Positions 7,426 through 15,781 of a DNA stretch of 34,414 bases are shown here, piece after piece. The notes beneath the pieces were generated by a model that saw nothing but the letters and a program-made list of their open reading frames with translations, did not search any database and was not told where the DNA came from. Both the position numbers and the translations under genes were made by a program. The DNA comes from Nanosynbacter sp. (lineage in GTDB: Bacteria > Patescibacteriota > Saccharimonadia > Saccharimonadales > Saccharimonadaceae), in the NCBI GenBank assembly GCA_015257605.1, contig JABZJV010000002.1, positions 1 through 34,414 of the forward strand. The letters run 5' to 3'. Numbering within the stretch: position 1 is the first letter of the stretch; every line of letters begins with the position of its first letter.

Positions 7426-8478
7426 ATGAAAATTCAAAAAGGGATGGGCGATTTCTTTGCACTCGACATCGGTACCAACGCGGTGCGAGTATTGCAGCTA
7501 GCTGCTTCTGGCCAGGGCAGTTGGAATCTAGTTGCATACGGATATGTGCCTGTCGATCACAAAATTACCGCGAGCGACTCGCCAGAAGCACGGCGCCGGC
7601 TCGGCGAGGCCACGATGACGGCAGTAGGCCAGTCTGGTATTCGTACTAAAAATGTAGCGATTGGCTTGCCGTCGAGTAAGACTTTCACTACGGTTATCGA
7701 TGTACCAGCGATGAGCGAAGCGGAACTGCGGGCGACTATGAAATACCAAGTTGATCAGTATATTCCGATGAGCAGTGACGAGGCGAAAGTTGACTGGGCA
7801 TTGCTAGGCGGTTCGCTAAAGTCGCAAAACCAAAACGAAGTATTAATCACTAGCGTGTCCAAGCAATATAGCGAAGAACGTTTGGAATTAATTGAATCGC
7901 TTGGACTGAATGTGATAGCTGAAGAGCCAGATCCGTTAGCGATGGTGCGAGCGTTAGTGCCAGCGACTGCTAGTAATTCAGCTTATATGCTGGTCGATAT
8001 GGGCGAGTTATCGACAGATATCGCTTTGACTTATGGCGATACGCCGCGGTTAATCAGAACGATTCCGACTGGGCTGAACTCGCTAGTTAAGGCTGTGGCT
8101 CAGAACCTGAGCGTCCAAGAGGATCAGGCTCGCCAGTTTATCCTGAAATTTGGTCTAGATCAAAGTCGCCTCGAAGGGCAAGTCTTCCGTGCTGTCGAGA
8201 TGACGCTTGATAATTTTGCTTCTGAATTGTCAAAATCGATTAAATTCTTCCAGAATAGGTATGAAGACGTGGCAGTTTCTCAAGCTTTGTTATCTGGATA
8301 CGGCGCGACTGTGCCGCAAATCGATTCGTATTTGGCGGGCAAGATTAATATATCAGCGGTTGCAACTAGCCCTTGGCAAAATATAAATGTCTCGCAGAGC
8401 ATGCAGCAGCAACTAGCGCCGATTGCTAACGAGTTTGCTACGGCGGTTGGCCTGGCGAAACGGAGAAACTTGTCATGA
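7426..8478 (+). CDS. pilM: Type IV pilus assembly protein PilM
   Basis: PilM is a cytoplasmic actin-like (FtsA/MreB fold) protein that binds the N-terminus of PilN and links the platform to the assembly motors. Starting at ATG 7426 the protein has 350 aa. The first phosphate loop is at the start (GDFFALDIGTNAVRVLQL), with further actin-like motifs MLVDMGELSTDIAL and LLSGYGATVPQIDSYL. Length and motif order fit PilM/ComM-type ATPases. Its stop overlaps the pilN start (ATGA at 8475), so they are translationally coupled. It is the first gene of the T4P operon. Confidence 0.93.
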   Translation: MKIQKGMGDFFALDIGTNAVRVLQLAASGQGSWNLVAYGYVPVDHKITASDSPEARRRLGEATMTAVGQSGIRTKNVAIGLPSSKTFTTVIDVPAMSEAELRATMKYQVDQYIPMSSDEAKVDWALLGGSLKSQNQNEVLITSVSKQYSEERLELIESLGLNVIAEEPDPLAMVRALVPATASNSAYMLVDMGELSTDIALTYGDTPRLIRTIPTGLNSLVKAVAQNLSVQEDQARQFILKFGLDQSRLEGQVFRAVEMTLDNFASELSKSIKFFQNRYEDVAVSQALLSGYGATVPQIDSYLAGKINISAVATSPWQNINVSQSMQQQLAPIANEFATAVGLAKRRNLS

Positions 8479-9200
8479 TTGAAGTAAACCTAATACCAGA
8501 CGTTAAGCGGGAATATTTGCACGCTCAGCGGGTTCGTAATACGGTGATATCGGTATCAATGTTGGTGGCTGCAGCTGCGGCAGGTACTGTGATTGTGTTG
8601 GGGCTTGCTTTGGGTTCGTTGCAGTTTGCTAGCGGCCAGGCTGATAATGCTATTAAAAGCAAATATAAAGAACTTAGCGATAAGCCAGACATTAATGACC
8701 TTTTGACCATTCAGAATCAGCTAACTCAGATTGATATGATCAGTAGCAATCGAGGTGTTAATTCACGCATCTTTGATACTTTGAGCGCGGTTAATCCGCA
8801 GGCGCCAAACAACGTGACTATGTCAACAGTGCGTTATAATGCGTCAGAAAAAACGATTACCATAGAAGGCTCAACCGCTGGCGGTTTTAATGCGGTAGAC
8901 GCGCTTAAAAAAACCATTCTTAATACTAAATTGAAATACACGAAAGATTCGGAATCTGCAGAAACGCCACTATCTAGCTCTGTGAGAATTACCAACACGG
9001 CGTATGCCGAAGATTCTGGCGGAGAGAAGAAACTGACGTTTACTCTGACGTTTTCTTATCCCGAAGAATTGTTATCGAACAGCGTTAAAAGCTTAGTAAT
9101 CGTTTCGCCGACTGGCTCGGTAGACGTGACTGATTCAAAAAAGCACGTGCCAGATTCGCTGTTTGAGGCAAAGACTTCAAACAAAAAGGAGGATAAATAA
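8475..9200 (+). CDS. pilN: Type IV pilus assembly protein PilN
   Basis: PilN is an inner-membrane alignment protein. This 241-aa protein begins MIEVNLIPDVKREYL, containing the NLIP motif that docks on PilM. One membrane helix follows (about residues 24-48), then a coiled-coil/ferredoxin-like outer domain. The C-terminal tail (about 205-241) is hydrophilic and longer than in Proteobacteria. The start overlaps the pilM stop by 4 nt and its stop overlaps the pilO start by 1 nt. Confidence 0.88.
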   Translation: MIEVNLIPDVKREYLHAQRVRNTVISVSMLVAAAAAGTVIVLGLALGSLQFASGQADNAIKSKYKELSDKPDINDLLTIQNQLTQIDMISSNRGVNSRIFDTLSAVNPQAPNNVTMSTVRYNASEKTITIEGSTAGGFNAVDALKKTILNTKLKYTKDSESAETPLSSSVRITNTAYAEDSGGEKKLTFTLTFSYPEELLSNSVKSLVIVSPTGSVDVTDSKKHVPDSLFEAKTSNKKEDK

Positions 9201-9907
9201 TGGCGGAAGCAAAGAAAGATACCTCGCTAAATAAGCGCCGGCAAATTGATCGTAGCGGCCGCGTAATGTTCGGCTGGGTGGCAGGCGCGTCGGTTTTGGT
9301 TGGCTTTGCGCTGGTTATTGGCGGTTTTCTAGTGCAGCGCATAGTTTTTGAGACGAAAGTTCTAGCCGAAAAGAATCAAACGACATCGACGCTTGATAGT
9401 AATATTAAGACGTATGACGGTTTGCGTGACAATATCCGCGTGTTAAATACCAATTCGGCGCTCGGCTCTGCAAAACTTAATGACAAGGAAGACCCGCTGC
9501 GTGTTATCTTGGACGCTTTGCCAGCTGACGATAACTCGCTAGCACTTGGCGCCTCTGTGCAGAATTTAGTTGGCCGAGTGCCTGGCGCTAAGCTTGAGTC
9601 TTTCCAAACAGTTTCTTCGAACGAAAAGTCCTCTGACAGTAACAAAAATAACAGCTCGTCAAGCGACAACAATGCCGATAATTCTAGAAGTGTTCAACAG
9701 ATAGCCTTTACGATGGAATTATCAGCCAGTAATGCGGATATACTGCGCAGTGTTTTGCGTAATTTCGAGAAGTCAATTCGCGTGATTGATATTGACGAAT
9801 CAACGATTGAAGCGTCAGATTCTAAGTTTACGATGTCAATTTCTGGACATGCTTATTACTTGCCAGGTAAAACAGTTCAACTTAACAAGAAGGGGATAAA
9901 GCCGTGA
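9200..9907 (+). CDS. pilO: PilO-like type IV pilus alignment protein
   Basis: The 235-aa protein has a short basic cytoplasmic end, one membrane helix (about residues 24-46), a coiled coil (about 50-80), and a folded outer part interrupted by a Ser/Asn/Asp-rich stretch (about 138-160). Sequence conservation of PilO is low; the call rests on the membrane layout and on its position right after pilN, where PilO is expected. AAAGGAGG precedes the ATG within the end of pilN. It overlaps the next gene by 4 nt. Confidence 0.72.
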   Translation: MAEAKKDTSLNKRRQIDRSGRVMFGWVAGASVLVGFALVIGGFLVQRIVFETKVLAEKNQTTSTLDSNIKTYDGLRDNIRVLNTNSALGSAKLNDKEDPLRVILDALPADDNSLALGASVQNLVGRVPGAKLESFQTVSSNEKSSDSNKNNSSSSDNNADNSRSVQQIAFTMELSASNADILRSVLRNFEKSIRVIDIDESTIEASDSKFTMSISGHAYYLPGKTVQLNKKGIKP

Positions 9908-10197
9908 AGAAGAGCGATATAGCGATGATTGTACTGATTGCCGGTTTATCTATGCTAATAGCGTTTACTATTGGTAACAATATTCCTGCGCTTAAGGCGC
10001 CGCGGGTTGGTACTAGTGTTAGCACTATCGAGAAAATGAGCAGTGATGTCAAAGAGCCAAGCTCAGAAGTTTTTAATTCTAATGCCATAAATCCGACAGT
10101 AGAAACAATAATTGGTTCATCTAGTTCGCCTAATTCACCCGATGTCGTAGCCAACCAGAGCCAAAACCGGGATCGTAGTCAGAATCAAAATAGGTAG
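9904..10197 (+). CDS. Small single-pass membrane protein of the T4P operon
   Basis: The 97-aa protein starts with GTG in a GTGA overlap with the pilO stop. It has one N-terminal hydrophobic helix (about residues 6-24) and then a disordered tail rich in Ser, Asn and Gln, with no recognisable domain. Its place between pilO and pilB suggests a pilus accessory protein, perhaps in the PilP position, but it does not look like the PilP lipoprotein (no lipobox cysteine). The function is unknown. Confidence 0.7.
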   Translation: MKKSDIAMIVLIAGLSMLIAFTIGNNIPALKAPRVGTSVSTIEKMSSDVKEPSSEVFNSNAINPTVETIIGSSSSPNSPDVVANQSQNRDRSQNQNR

Positions 10198-10208
10198 GAG
10201 TCTTTCTA

Positions 10209-11972
10209 GTGGCGTTGATGACCGATGACATTCAGGAGAAGCTCATCAAGCTCTTGGTTGACGAGGGCTTGGTTTCTCGCGGGGTTATTGATAGAGCCAC
10301 TAAGCAGTCGGCTAAAACGAACAAGCCGTTGTTGACGGTTTTGGAAGATATCGGCGAGATAGACGACGAGCTGTTGACTCATGCTATTGCTCACGTTTCG
10401 GGTGTGCCGTATGTTAATTTGACGGCTAGTATCATTGACCAGAGTATCCTATCGCTGCTGCCGAGCGATATTGCTGAGCGCTTCATGGCGGTGCCGCTAG
10501 CCGAGGTGAATAATCGTTTGGCGGTGGCGATGATTGATGCCAATAACGTACAGGCGGTAGATTATTTAGCTAACCGTATTCAGCGGCCGCTCAAGGTTTT
10601 TATGGCATCGGAAGCGGGCGTTCGCCATGTTCTTGACCAGTATAAAACAGACTTATCGACTGTTGACGAAGCGGCGCAGGCTACTCAGGCCGAGGCTATT
10701 CAATCATCAAGCGATATCAAAACTATCGTCCAAGATTCGCCGATTAGCCGCGCATTGAGTACTATCCTAGAGTATGCGGTCAAGAGCCGCGCCAGCGATG
10801 TGCATATTGAACCGCTCGAAAAATCGCTAAAAATACGTTGCCGCGTCGATGGTGTATTGCGCGAAGTTATGCAGCTGCCCAAGAGTATTGAGCCGGCGCT
10901 AGTTAGCCGCATCAAAATTTTATCTAATTTGAAAATTGACGAACATCGAATTCCGCAGGATGGTCAATTCGCAGTTAATGTTGCTGGTAAGGAAGTCGAT
11001 TTGCGTATTGCTGTCAGTCCGGTTGTTTGGGGCGAACAGGTAGTGATTCGCCTGCTTGACAAAACTGGCAACACGTTCGATCTCGAACAAATGGGCTATG
11101 TCGGTCGAGCCTTACGAATGATTCGCAAAGGCATCAAACGTCCTAACGGCATGATTCTAACAAGCGGCCCGACTGGTAGCGGTAAATCGACCAGCTTATA
11201 CGCGCTTATTAAAGAGATCAAAACTGACGCGATTAACATTGTGACGCTTGAGGATCCGGTTGAGTATAAGATAGACGGCGTTAACCAGATCCAGGTTAAT
11301 AACGACGTTGGTTTGACGTTTGCTAATGGCCTGCGCAGTATCTTGCGTCAAGATCCAGACGTAGTGATGGTCGGCGAGATGCGCGATAGCGAGACGGCTA
11401 ACCTTGGCGTACAAGCAGCACTAACGGGACATCTGGTGTTCTCGACGCTGCATACCAATTCGGCGGCCGGAGTATTGCCGCGCTTACTCGATATGGATGT
11501 CGAGCCGTTCCTGATCGCTAGCACGGTCAATACAGTAATTGGCCAGCGGCTAGTGCGCCGCGTGTCGCCGCATCGCGATGCTTACTGGTCGAACCCGCTT
11601 GAGACGCAGATGATTCTCGAGACGGTGGGGCATCTATTACCGAAGACCAAAGAGGATGTAGCGCGCGTGTCCGAGGATTTGGGCTACAAGGACTTGCCAT
11701 TAGCCAATCAACGGGCCTACGTGCTGGTCAAAGGTCGCGATACGCCAGCTACGCCGCATGGCTATAGTGGTCGAGCTGGGCTGTACGAGGTAATGGATGT
11801 AAATGAAGGTATCCAAGACTTAATTGTTCGCCGGGCCACTAGCAACGAGATCCAGCGCAAAGCAGTCGAGGATGGTATGATTACAATGCGCCAAGACGGC
11901 TACTTGAAAGCCTTGCAAGGAATCACTACACTAGAAGAAGTAAACCGCGTAACGTCGGCAGACACAGCATAA
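10209..11972 (+). CDS. pilB: Type IV pilus assembly ATPase PilB
   Basis: PilB is the hexameric motor that powers pilus extension. The 587-aa protein has an N-terminal MshEN-like domain (about residues 1-150), then a GspE-type ATPase core: Walker A GPTGSGKST (residues 320-328), an Asp box (TLEDPVEY), Walker B region (DPDVVMVGEMRD) and His box (TGHLVFSTLHTN). The start is GTG 10209, with AGGAG (10196-10200) 8 nt upstream. The C-terminal region lacks the paired CxxC zinc motif usual in PilB/GspE and has no cysteine there; it carries RRVSPHRDAYW instead. pilT follows 12 nt downstream. Confidence 0.95.
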   Translation: MALMTDDIQEKLIKLLVDEGLVSRGVIDRATKQSAKTNKPLLTVLEDIGEIDDELLTHAIAHVSGVPYVNLTASIIDQSILSLLPSDIAERFMAVPLAEVNNRLAVAMIDANNVQAVDYLANRIQRPLKVFMASEAGVRHVLDQYKTDLSTVDEAAQATQAEAIQSSSDIKTIVQDSPISRALSTILEYAVKSRASDVHIEPLEKSLKIRCRVDGVLREVMQLPKSIEPALVSRIKILSNLKIDEHRIPQDGQFAVNVAGKEVDLRIAVSPVVWGEQVVIRLLDKTGNTFDLEQMGYVGRALRMIRKGIKRPNGMILTSGPTGSGKSTSLYALIKEIKTDAINIVTLEDPVEYKIDGVNQIQVNNDVGLTFANGLRSILRQDPDVVMVGEMRDSETANLGVQAALTGHLVFSTLHTNSAAGVLPRLLDMDVEPFLIASTVNTVIGQRLVRRVSPHRDAYWSNPLETQMILETVGHLLPKTKEDVARVSEDLGYKDLPLANQRAYVLVKGRDTPATPHGYSGRAGLYEVMDVNEGIQDLIVRRATSNEIQRKAVEDGMITMRQDGYLKALQGITTLEEVNRVTSADTA

Positions 11973-11984
11973 AAGGAGGGGACA

Positions 11985-13055
11985 ATGCCAGAACAAGAAT
12001 TACGGATTGAAGTTTTACTAGAGGAAGTTATCAAGCGCCGAGCTAGCGACTTGCATATTCAAGTTGGTTTGCCGCCGATGCTGCGAATTGACGGCACATT
12101 GATAGCTATTGCTGGTTTTGATGCTCTCGATGAAGCGCAAGTCGAGTCGCTGGTATTCGCGATCCTCGATGAAGATCAGCAGCAGATCCTCCTCAAGGAC
12201 AAAGAGTTTGACTTTAGCTTTGCTTTCGGTACGCTTGGACGATTCCGGGTTAATGCTTTCCATGAGCGCGGTAACCTAGCAGCAGCGCTGCGCTTAATTC
12301 CAAACGAGATCAAGTCGGTGACTGAGCTCGGTATGCCGCCAGTAGTGATGAATTTTGCCGATTACCCGCGCGGTTTGGTGCTGGTGACTGGACCGACTGG
12401 CTCTGGCAAGTCGACGACTCTGGCGGCGCTGGTTGATAAGATCAACTCTGAAAAATCGCAGCACATCATTACTATCGAAGACCCGATTGAGTTTACGCAC
12501 AAGTCGAAAAAGTCAGTGGTGGTGCAGCGCGAAGTTCATTACGATACCTATTCGTTCTCAGCAGCCCTGCGCTCTAGCCTGCGCCAAGACCCAGATGTGG
12601 TACTGATCGGCGAGATGCGCGACCTCGAGACGATCTCGGCAGCGATTACCATTGCTGAGACTGGACACTTAGTGTTTGCGACGTTGCACACCAACTCGGC
12701 GGCGCAATCGATCGACCGTATGATTGACGTCTTCCCGCCGCATCAGCAGCCGCAAATCCGCGCGCAGCTCAGTAATATTTTGATGGCAATTTGCTCGCAG
12801 CGGTTAGTGCCGGCAATCGGCGGCGGTCGGGTAGTATCGGCTGAAATTTTGATTGCTAATCCGGCTGTTCGTAATGTTATCCGCGAAGGCAAGACTCATC
12901 AGCTTGACGCGATTATCCAAACTGGTGCTGACCAAGGTATGCAGACGATGGATCGCACATTGGTGCAGTTGGTCCAAAGCGGCACGATTACTTACGATAG
13001 CGCGCGGGAATTCGCTGTTGACTTGACCGAATTTGAAAGGTTAATCAGGGGATAA
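11985..13055 (+). CDS. pilT: Type IV pilus retraction ATPase PilT
   Basis: PilT depolymerises the pilus and generates retraction force for twitching or DNA uptake. The 356-aa protein has a short N-terminal PAS-like domain, Walker A GPTGSGKSTT (about residue 135), Asp box ITIEDPIEF, Walker B DPDVVLIGEMRD, His box TGHLVFATLHTN and, near the C-terminus, AVRNVIREGKTHQ, close to the AIRNLIREGK signature that separates PilT from PilB. AAAGGAGG precedes the ATG. With pilB and pilC it forms a tightly spaced block. Confidence 0.96.
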   Translation: MPEQELRIEVLLEEVIKRRASDLHIQVGLPPMLRIDGTLIAIAGFDALDEAQVESLVFAILDEDQQQILLKDKEFDFSFAFGTLGRFRVNAFHERGNLAAALRLIPNEIKSVTELGMPPVVMNFADYPRGLVLVTGPTGSGKSTTLAALVDKINSEKSQHIITIEDPIEFTHKSKKSVVVQREVHYDTYSFSAALRSSLRQDPDVVLIGEMRDLETISAAITIAETGHLVFATLHTNSAAQSIDRMIDVFPPHQQPQIRAQLSNILMAICSQRLVPAIGGGRVVSAEILIANPAVRNVIREGKTHQLDAIIQTGADQGMQTMDRTLVQLVQSGTITYDSAREFAVDLTEFERLIRG

Positions 13056-13058
13056 CTA

Positions 13059-14264
13059 ATGAAAAAGTTTACCTACGAAGCACGCGATAAAGCGACGGGC
13101 AACATTGTCAAATCGCTGGTTCAAGCTGAATCTGAGAGCGAAGCCGCTAAAGCGCTGACCGCTCAGGGCTATATGCCGCTATCAATCAAGGAGGAAGTCG
13201 AGGGCGGCTGGCTAGCGCGCTTTACCAACCGGATTTCTAGCAAGGATAAGATTGTTTTCTCGCGCCAGCTGGCAACATTGATTGGCGCTGGATTACCGTT
13301 GACGCAAAGCCTGCATACGGTATTTGAACAGACTGCCAACAAAAAAATGCAGGAGATAGTCCAAGAAATCATTGCCGACGTCGAAGGCGGTAAGACATTA
13401 TCTTCGGCCTTTGGCAAACATCCAGAAGTATTTAACAAAATTTTCATTGCACTAGTTACCGCTGGCGAAGCATCAGGTACGCTTGATGATGCACTAAAGC
13501 GGATTGCCGACCAGCAAGAAAAAGATGCGGCAATGGTTAGCAAAATCCGCGGCGCTATGGTGTATCCTGGTATTGTCCTAGCGGTAATGGTTGCGGTTGG
13601 CGTATTTATGATGGTAACAATCGTGCCGCAGGTTGCCAAGTTGTACTCTGATATGAAGAAGACCTTGCCAGTTTTGACATCAATTTTAATCGGAATATCT
13701 AATTTCGTAATTAATTTTTGGTGGTTAACTTTAATTCTATTAGCGCTAGCAATCTTTTTTGCGCGGCAATATGTTCGTACCGAAGCGGGTTCGCGTTTGC
13801 TGGACAATCTGAAGCTTAATATGCCGCCATTCAAAGGTATGTTCCGCCGTCTTTATATGGCGCGGTTTACGCGTATGGGACAGACTTTGCTAGTTACTGG
13901 CGTACCGATGCTGGATATGCTAGCTATTGCCGCTGAGGGTGTTAATAACGCTGTTGTAGCCGAAGAGATTACTAGAGCTGCTGGTAAGGTGCAGAGCGGT
14001 AAAGCGCTTTCGGCTGCTTTGCAGACAGAGGATTATATTTTGCCGATGGTGCCGCAGATGATCAAAATCGGCGAGCAATCGGGTAGGATTGACGAGATGA
14101 TGGGCAAGACAGCGCAAGCTTATGAGGACGAACTTGACGAAGAAATTCAAGCGATTTCAACAATGATTGAGCCGATTATGATGGTAATTCTGGCTATATT
14201 CGCCGGCGTGTTGATTGGGGCGGTATTATTCCCAATTTACAGTCTAGTCGGCAGTGTACGATAA
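13059..14264 (+). CDS. pilC: Type IV pilus inner-membrane platform protein PilC
   Basis: PilC is the polytopic platform that transmits motor rotation to pilin subunits. The 401-aa protein has an N-terminal segment (about 1-60), then two T2SF domains. Each carries the GEASGTLDDAL / GEQSGRIDEMM-type motif, and there are membrane segments around residues 165-190, 215-235 and 370-395. Length and layout match the GspF/PilC family. It ends the assembly block; a separate promoter for the pilin follows. Confidence 0.95.
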   Translation: MKKFTYEARDKATGNIVKSLVQAESESEAAKALTAQGYMPLSIKEEVEGGWLARFTNRISSKDKIVFSRQLATLIGAGLPLTQSLHTVFEQTANKKMQEIVQEIIADVEGGKTLSSAFGKHPEVFNKIFIALVTAGEASGTLDDALKRIADQQEKDAAMVSKIRGAMVYPGIVLAVMVAVGVFMMVTIVPQVAKLYSDMKKTLPVLTSILIGISNFVINFWWLTLILLALAIFFARQYVRTEAGSRLLDNLKLNMPPFKGMFRRLYMARFTRMGQTLLVTGVPMLDMLAIAAEGVNNAVVAEEITRAAGKVQSGKALSAALQTEDYILPMVPQMIKIGEQSGRIDEMMGKTAQAYEDELDEEIQAISTMIEPIMMVILAIFAGVLIGAVLFPIYSLVGSVR

Positions 14265-14268
14265 GGTC

Positions 14269-14297
14269 TAGACAACTGAAAGGGCCTACGCTATACT
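14269..14297 (+). promoter_or_regulatory. Sigma70-type promoter of the major-pilin gene
   Basis: TAGACA (14269-14274), 17 nt, then TATACT (14292-14297) just after pilC. The predicted start is about 14304, with a 39-nt leader carrying AAAGGTGG before the ATG. A separate promoter fits the higher dose of subunit a pilus needs. Confidence 0.7.
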
Positions 14298-14342
14298 GAA
14301 TACAGTTGAGCATAAGTTCAAAGGGAAAGGTGGAACTAAATT

Positions 14343-14801
14343 ATGACAAAACAACAGATTAAAGACCGTGGTTTTACAATCATCGAGGTCGTTTTGGTGC
14401 TGGCGATTGCTGCACTGATTTTCTTGATGGTGTTTATTGCGTTGCCGGCACTGCAGGCTAGCCAGCGCGATACAGCTCGTAAGAGCGATGTTAGTATCGT
14501 GTCAGCTGCCTACAATAGCGCAGTTGGTAGTAATCGCGGCACTACTTCAGTTGATTCTGGTGTTTTGCGGAGATTCGTAAATGGTGTTTCTGATAATACT
14601 GATATTACAAAGATTGAAGTACGACGGTATACTGAAACAGTGACTGTCGGTGACGCAAGTATCATAGTAATCAGTGAGGCTAAATGTGACGCCTCACAAC
14701 CTGAGGGTGTTCAAAAACTTAGCAAAGGTACGCGCCGCCAATACGTAACGATTACTAAGCTAGAAAGTGGTAATAATGCAGCATACTGCTTAGATGCGTA
14801 G
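14343..14801 (+). CDS. Type IV pilin, probable major subunit
   Basis: The 152-aa prepilin has a 10-residue basic leader ending in Gly10. Cleavage before FTIIEVVLVLAIAALIFLM leaves Phe+1 and Glu+5, the canonical type III signal for PilD. A long hydrophobic N-terminal helix follows and then a small soluble domain with a cysteine pair (CDASQP and AAYCLDA) that may form the C-terminal disulfide loop. It has its own promoter and its own strong terminator, which suggests it is the major pilin. That is an inference. Confidence 0.85.
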   Translation: MTKQQIKDRGFTIIEVVLVLAIAALIFLMVFIALPALQASQRDTARKSDVSIVSAAYNSAVGSNRGTTSVDSGVLRRFVNGVSDNTDITKIEVRRYTETVTVGDASIIVISEAKCDASQPEGVQKLSKGTRRQYVTITKLESGNNAAYCLDA

Positions 14802-14819
14802 CTAAAACTTTAGAGTTAG

Positions 14820-14869
14820 CTAGTATAGCAAAAAGGTTGCGCAAAAGCGTAACCTTTTTGCTATACTAG
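14820..14869 (+). terminator. 23-bp terminator hairpin, bidirectional, overlapping the next promoter
   Basis: Arms 14820-14842 and 14847-14869 pair over 23 bp (one G-U) around an AAAA loop. A run of five T lies inside the 3' arm (14855-14859). It ends the pilin transcript. The end of the 3' arm contains TATACT (14862-14867), the -10 box of the following prepilin peptidase gene, so terminator and promoter share bases. Confidence 0.8.
14859..14867 (+). promoter_or_regulatory. Extended -10 promoter of pilD, leaderless
   Basis: TGCTATACT (14859-14867) lies exactly 6 nt before the ATG at 14874, predicting a leaderless mRNA. The box is embedded in the 3' arm of the preceding terminator. Confidence 0.65.
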
Positions 14870-14873
14870 ACGT

Positions 14874-15746
14874 ATGATAGTTATCTCAATTGCTATAGTG
14901 TGCTGCGTATTCGGGCTGGTGCTTGGCAGCTTTGCTGGAGCGCAAGTCTGGCGGCTGCGAGCTCGCCAACTTGTTACTGACAAAAAGGCCGGTGAATCGT
15001 ACGACAAGGCCGAATACAAAAAATTATCACCGCTCCTGAAGGGCAAGAAGCAGCAAGACCGCTCGCGCTGCTTGAGCTGCGGGCACCAACTCGGTTTACG
15101 CGATTTGATTCCGCTAATCAGCTGGCTATCAACACGCGGTCGTTGCCGATATTGCGGTAAGCGCATCGGCTACTTTGAGCCGTTGATGGAATTATCTCTC
15201 GCGGTGGCATTTATGGTGTCGTTCTTGGCCTGGCCATGGCACCTGGCGGGGCTGCAGTGGGTATTGTTTGCTGTTTGGTGTGTATCGTTGGTAGCTCTAA
15301 TCATGTTGGTTGCTTACGATATCAAGTGGCGAATTCTGCCAGACTTTCTTACTGTTTCGTATGGATTGGTCTCGCTAGTCTTTGTGGTGTTGCGTTATTT
15401 TATAGTTAATGACGTTAAATTATATAGTTTGGTAATAGCGCTAATAATTATGTCGGGTGTTTATGGCGTGCTCTACTTGATATCGAAAGGTAAGTGGATC
15501 GGTCTAGGCGACGTGAAGTTAGGTGTTGGCTTGGGGTTGATATTGGCTTCGTGGCAGACGGCTTTTGTCGGGCTGTTTCTAGCTAACTTAATTGGCTGCG
15601 TCTTGGTGATTCCAGGACTTGCTAGCAAGAAACTCAAAGCTAATAGCGAGATTGCTTTTGGCCCGTTGTTGGCCTTAGGATCGTTTATATCGTTTTTTGT
15701 TGGTGTGCGAATTATGGACTGGCTAGTGATTGCATCGTTTTTCTAG
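14874..15746 (+). CDS. pilD: Prepilin leader peptidase / N-methyltransferase
   Basis: PilD cleaves prepilin leaders at the cytoplasmic membrane face and methylates the new N-terminus. The 290-aa protein has an N-terminal membrane helix with the GLVLGSFAGAQVWRL start typical of the family. A cytoplasmic loop holds the zinc-type pairs CLSC and CRYC (about residues 66 and 91), and six or so membrane helices follow. The two catalytic aspartates are in VAYDIKWRILPD and in the GLGDVKLG loop. It is the only peptidase seen and should process all five pilin-like proteins around it. Four minor pilins follow. Confidence 0.95.
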   Translation: MIVISIAIVCCVFGLVLGSFAGAQVWRLRARQLVTDKKAGESYDKAEYKKLSPLLKGKKQQDRSRCLSCGHQLGLRDLIPLISWLSTRGRCRYCGKRIGYFEPLMELSLAVAFMVSFLAWPWHLAGLQWVLFAVWCVSLVALIMLVAYDIKWRILPDFLTVSYGLVSLVFVVLRYFIVNDVKLYSLVIALIIMSGVYGVLYLISKGKWIGLGDVKLGVGLGLILASWQTAFVGLFLANLIGCVLVIPGLASKKLKANSEIAFGPLLALGSFISFFVGVRIMDWLVIASFF

Positions 15747-15766
15747 TATCAATGTTATGATGCTTA

Positions 15767-15775
15767 TGCTAAAAT
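15767..15775 (+). promoter_or_regulatory. Extended -10 promoter of the minor-pilin cluster, leaderless
   Basis: TGCTAAAAT (15767-15775) lies exactly 6 nt before the ATG at 15782. No SD is present. Confidence 0.6.
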
Positions 15776-15781
15776 AGTGAT

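Noticed and set aside
13169..13834. Long antisense frame (221 codons) opposite pilC
   Set aside because: It is a shadow of the pilC frame, with no promoter, ribosome-binding site or recognisable domain.
14326..14340. GGTGGAAC before the pilin gene as a second T-box
   Set aside because: Only part of the core matches, the ACC is missing and there is no terminator; it is better read as an SD region.
14820..14869. Long inverted repeat as a miniature transposon
   Set aside because: It has no target duplication, no second copy noticed, and sits exactly where a pilin terminator is expected.
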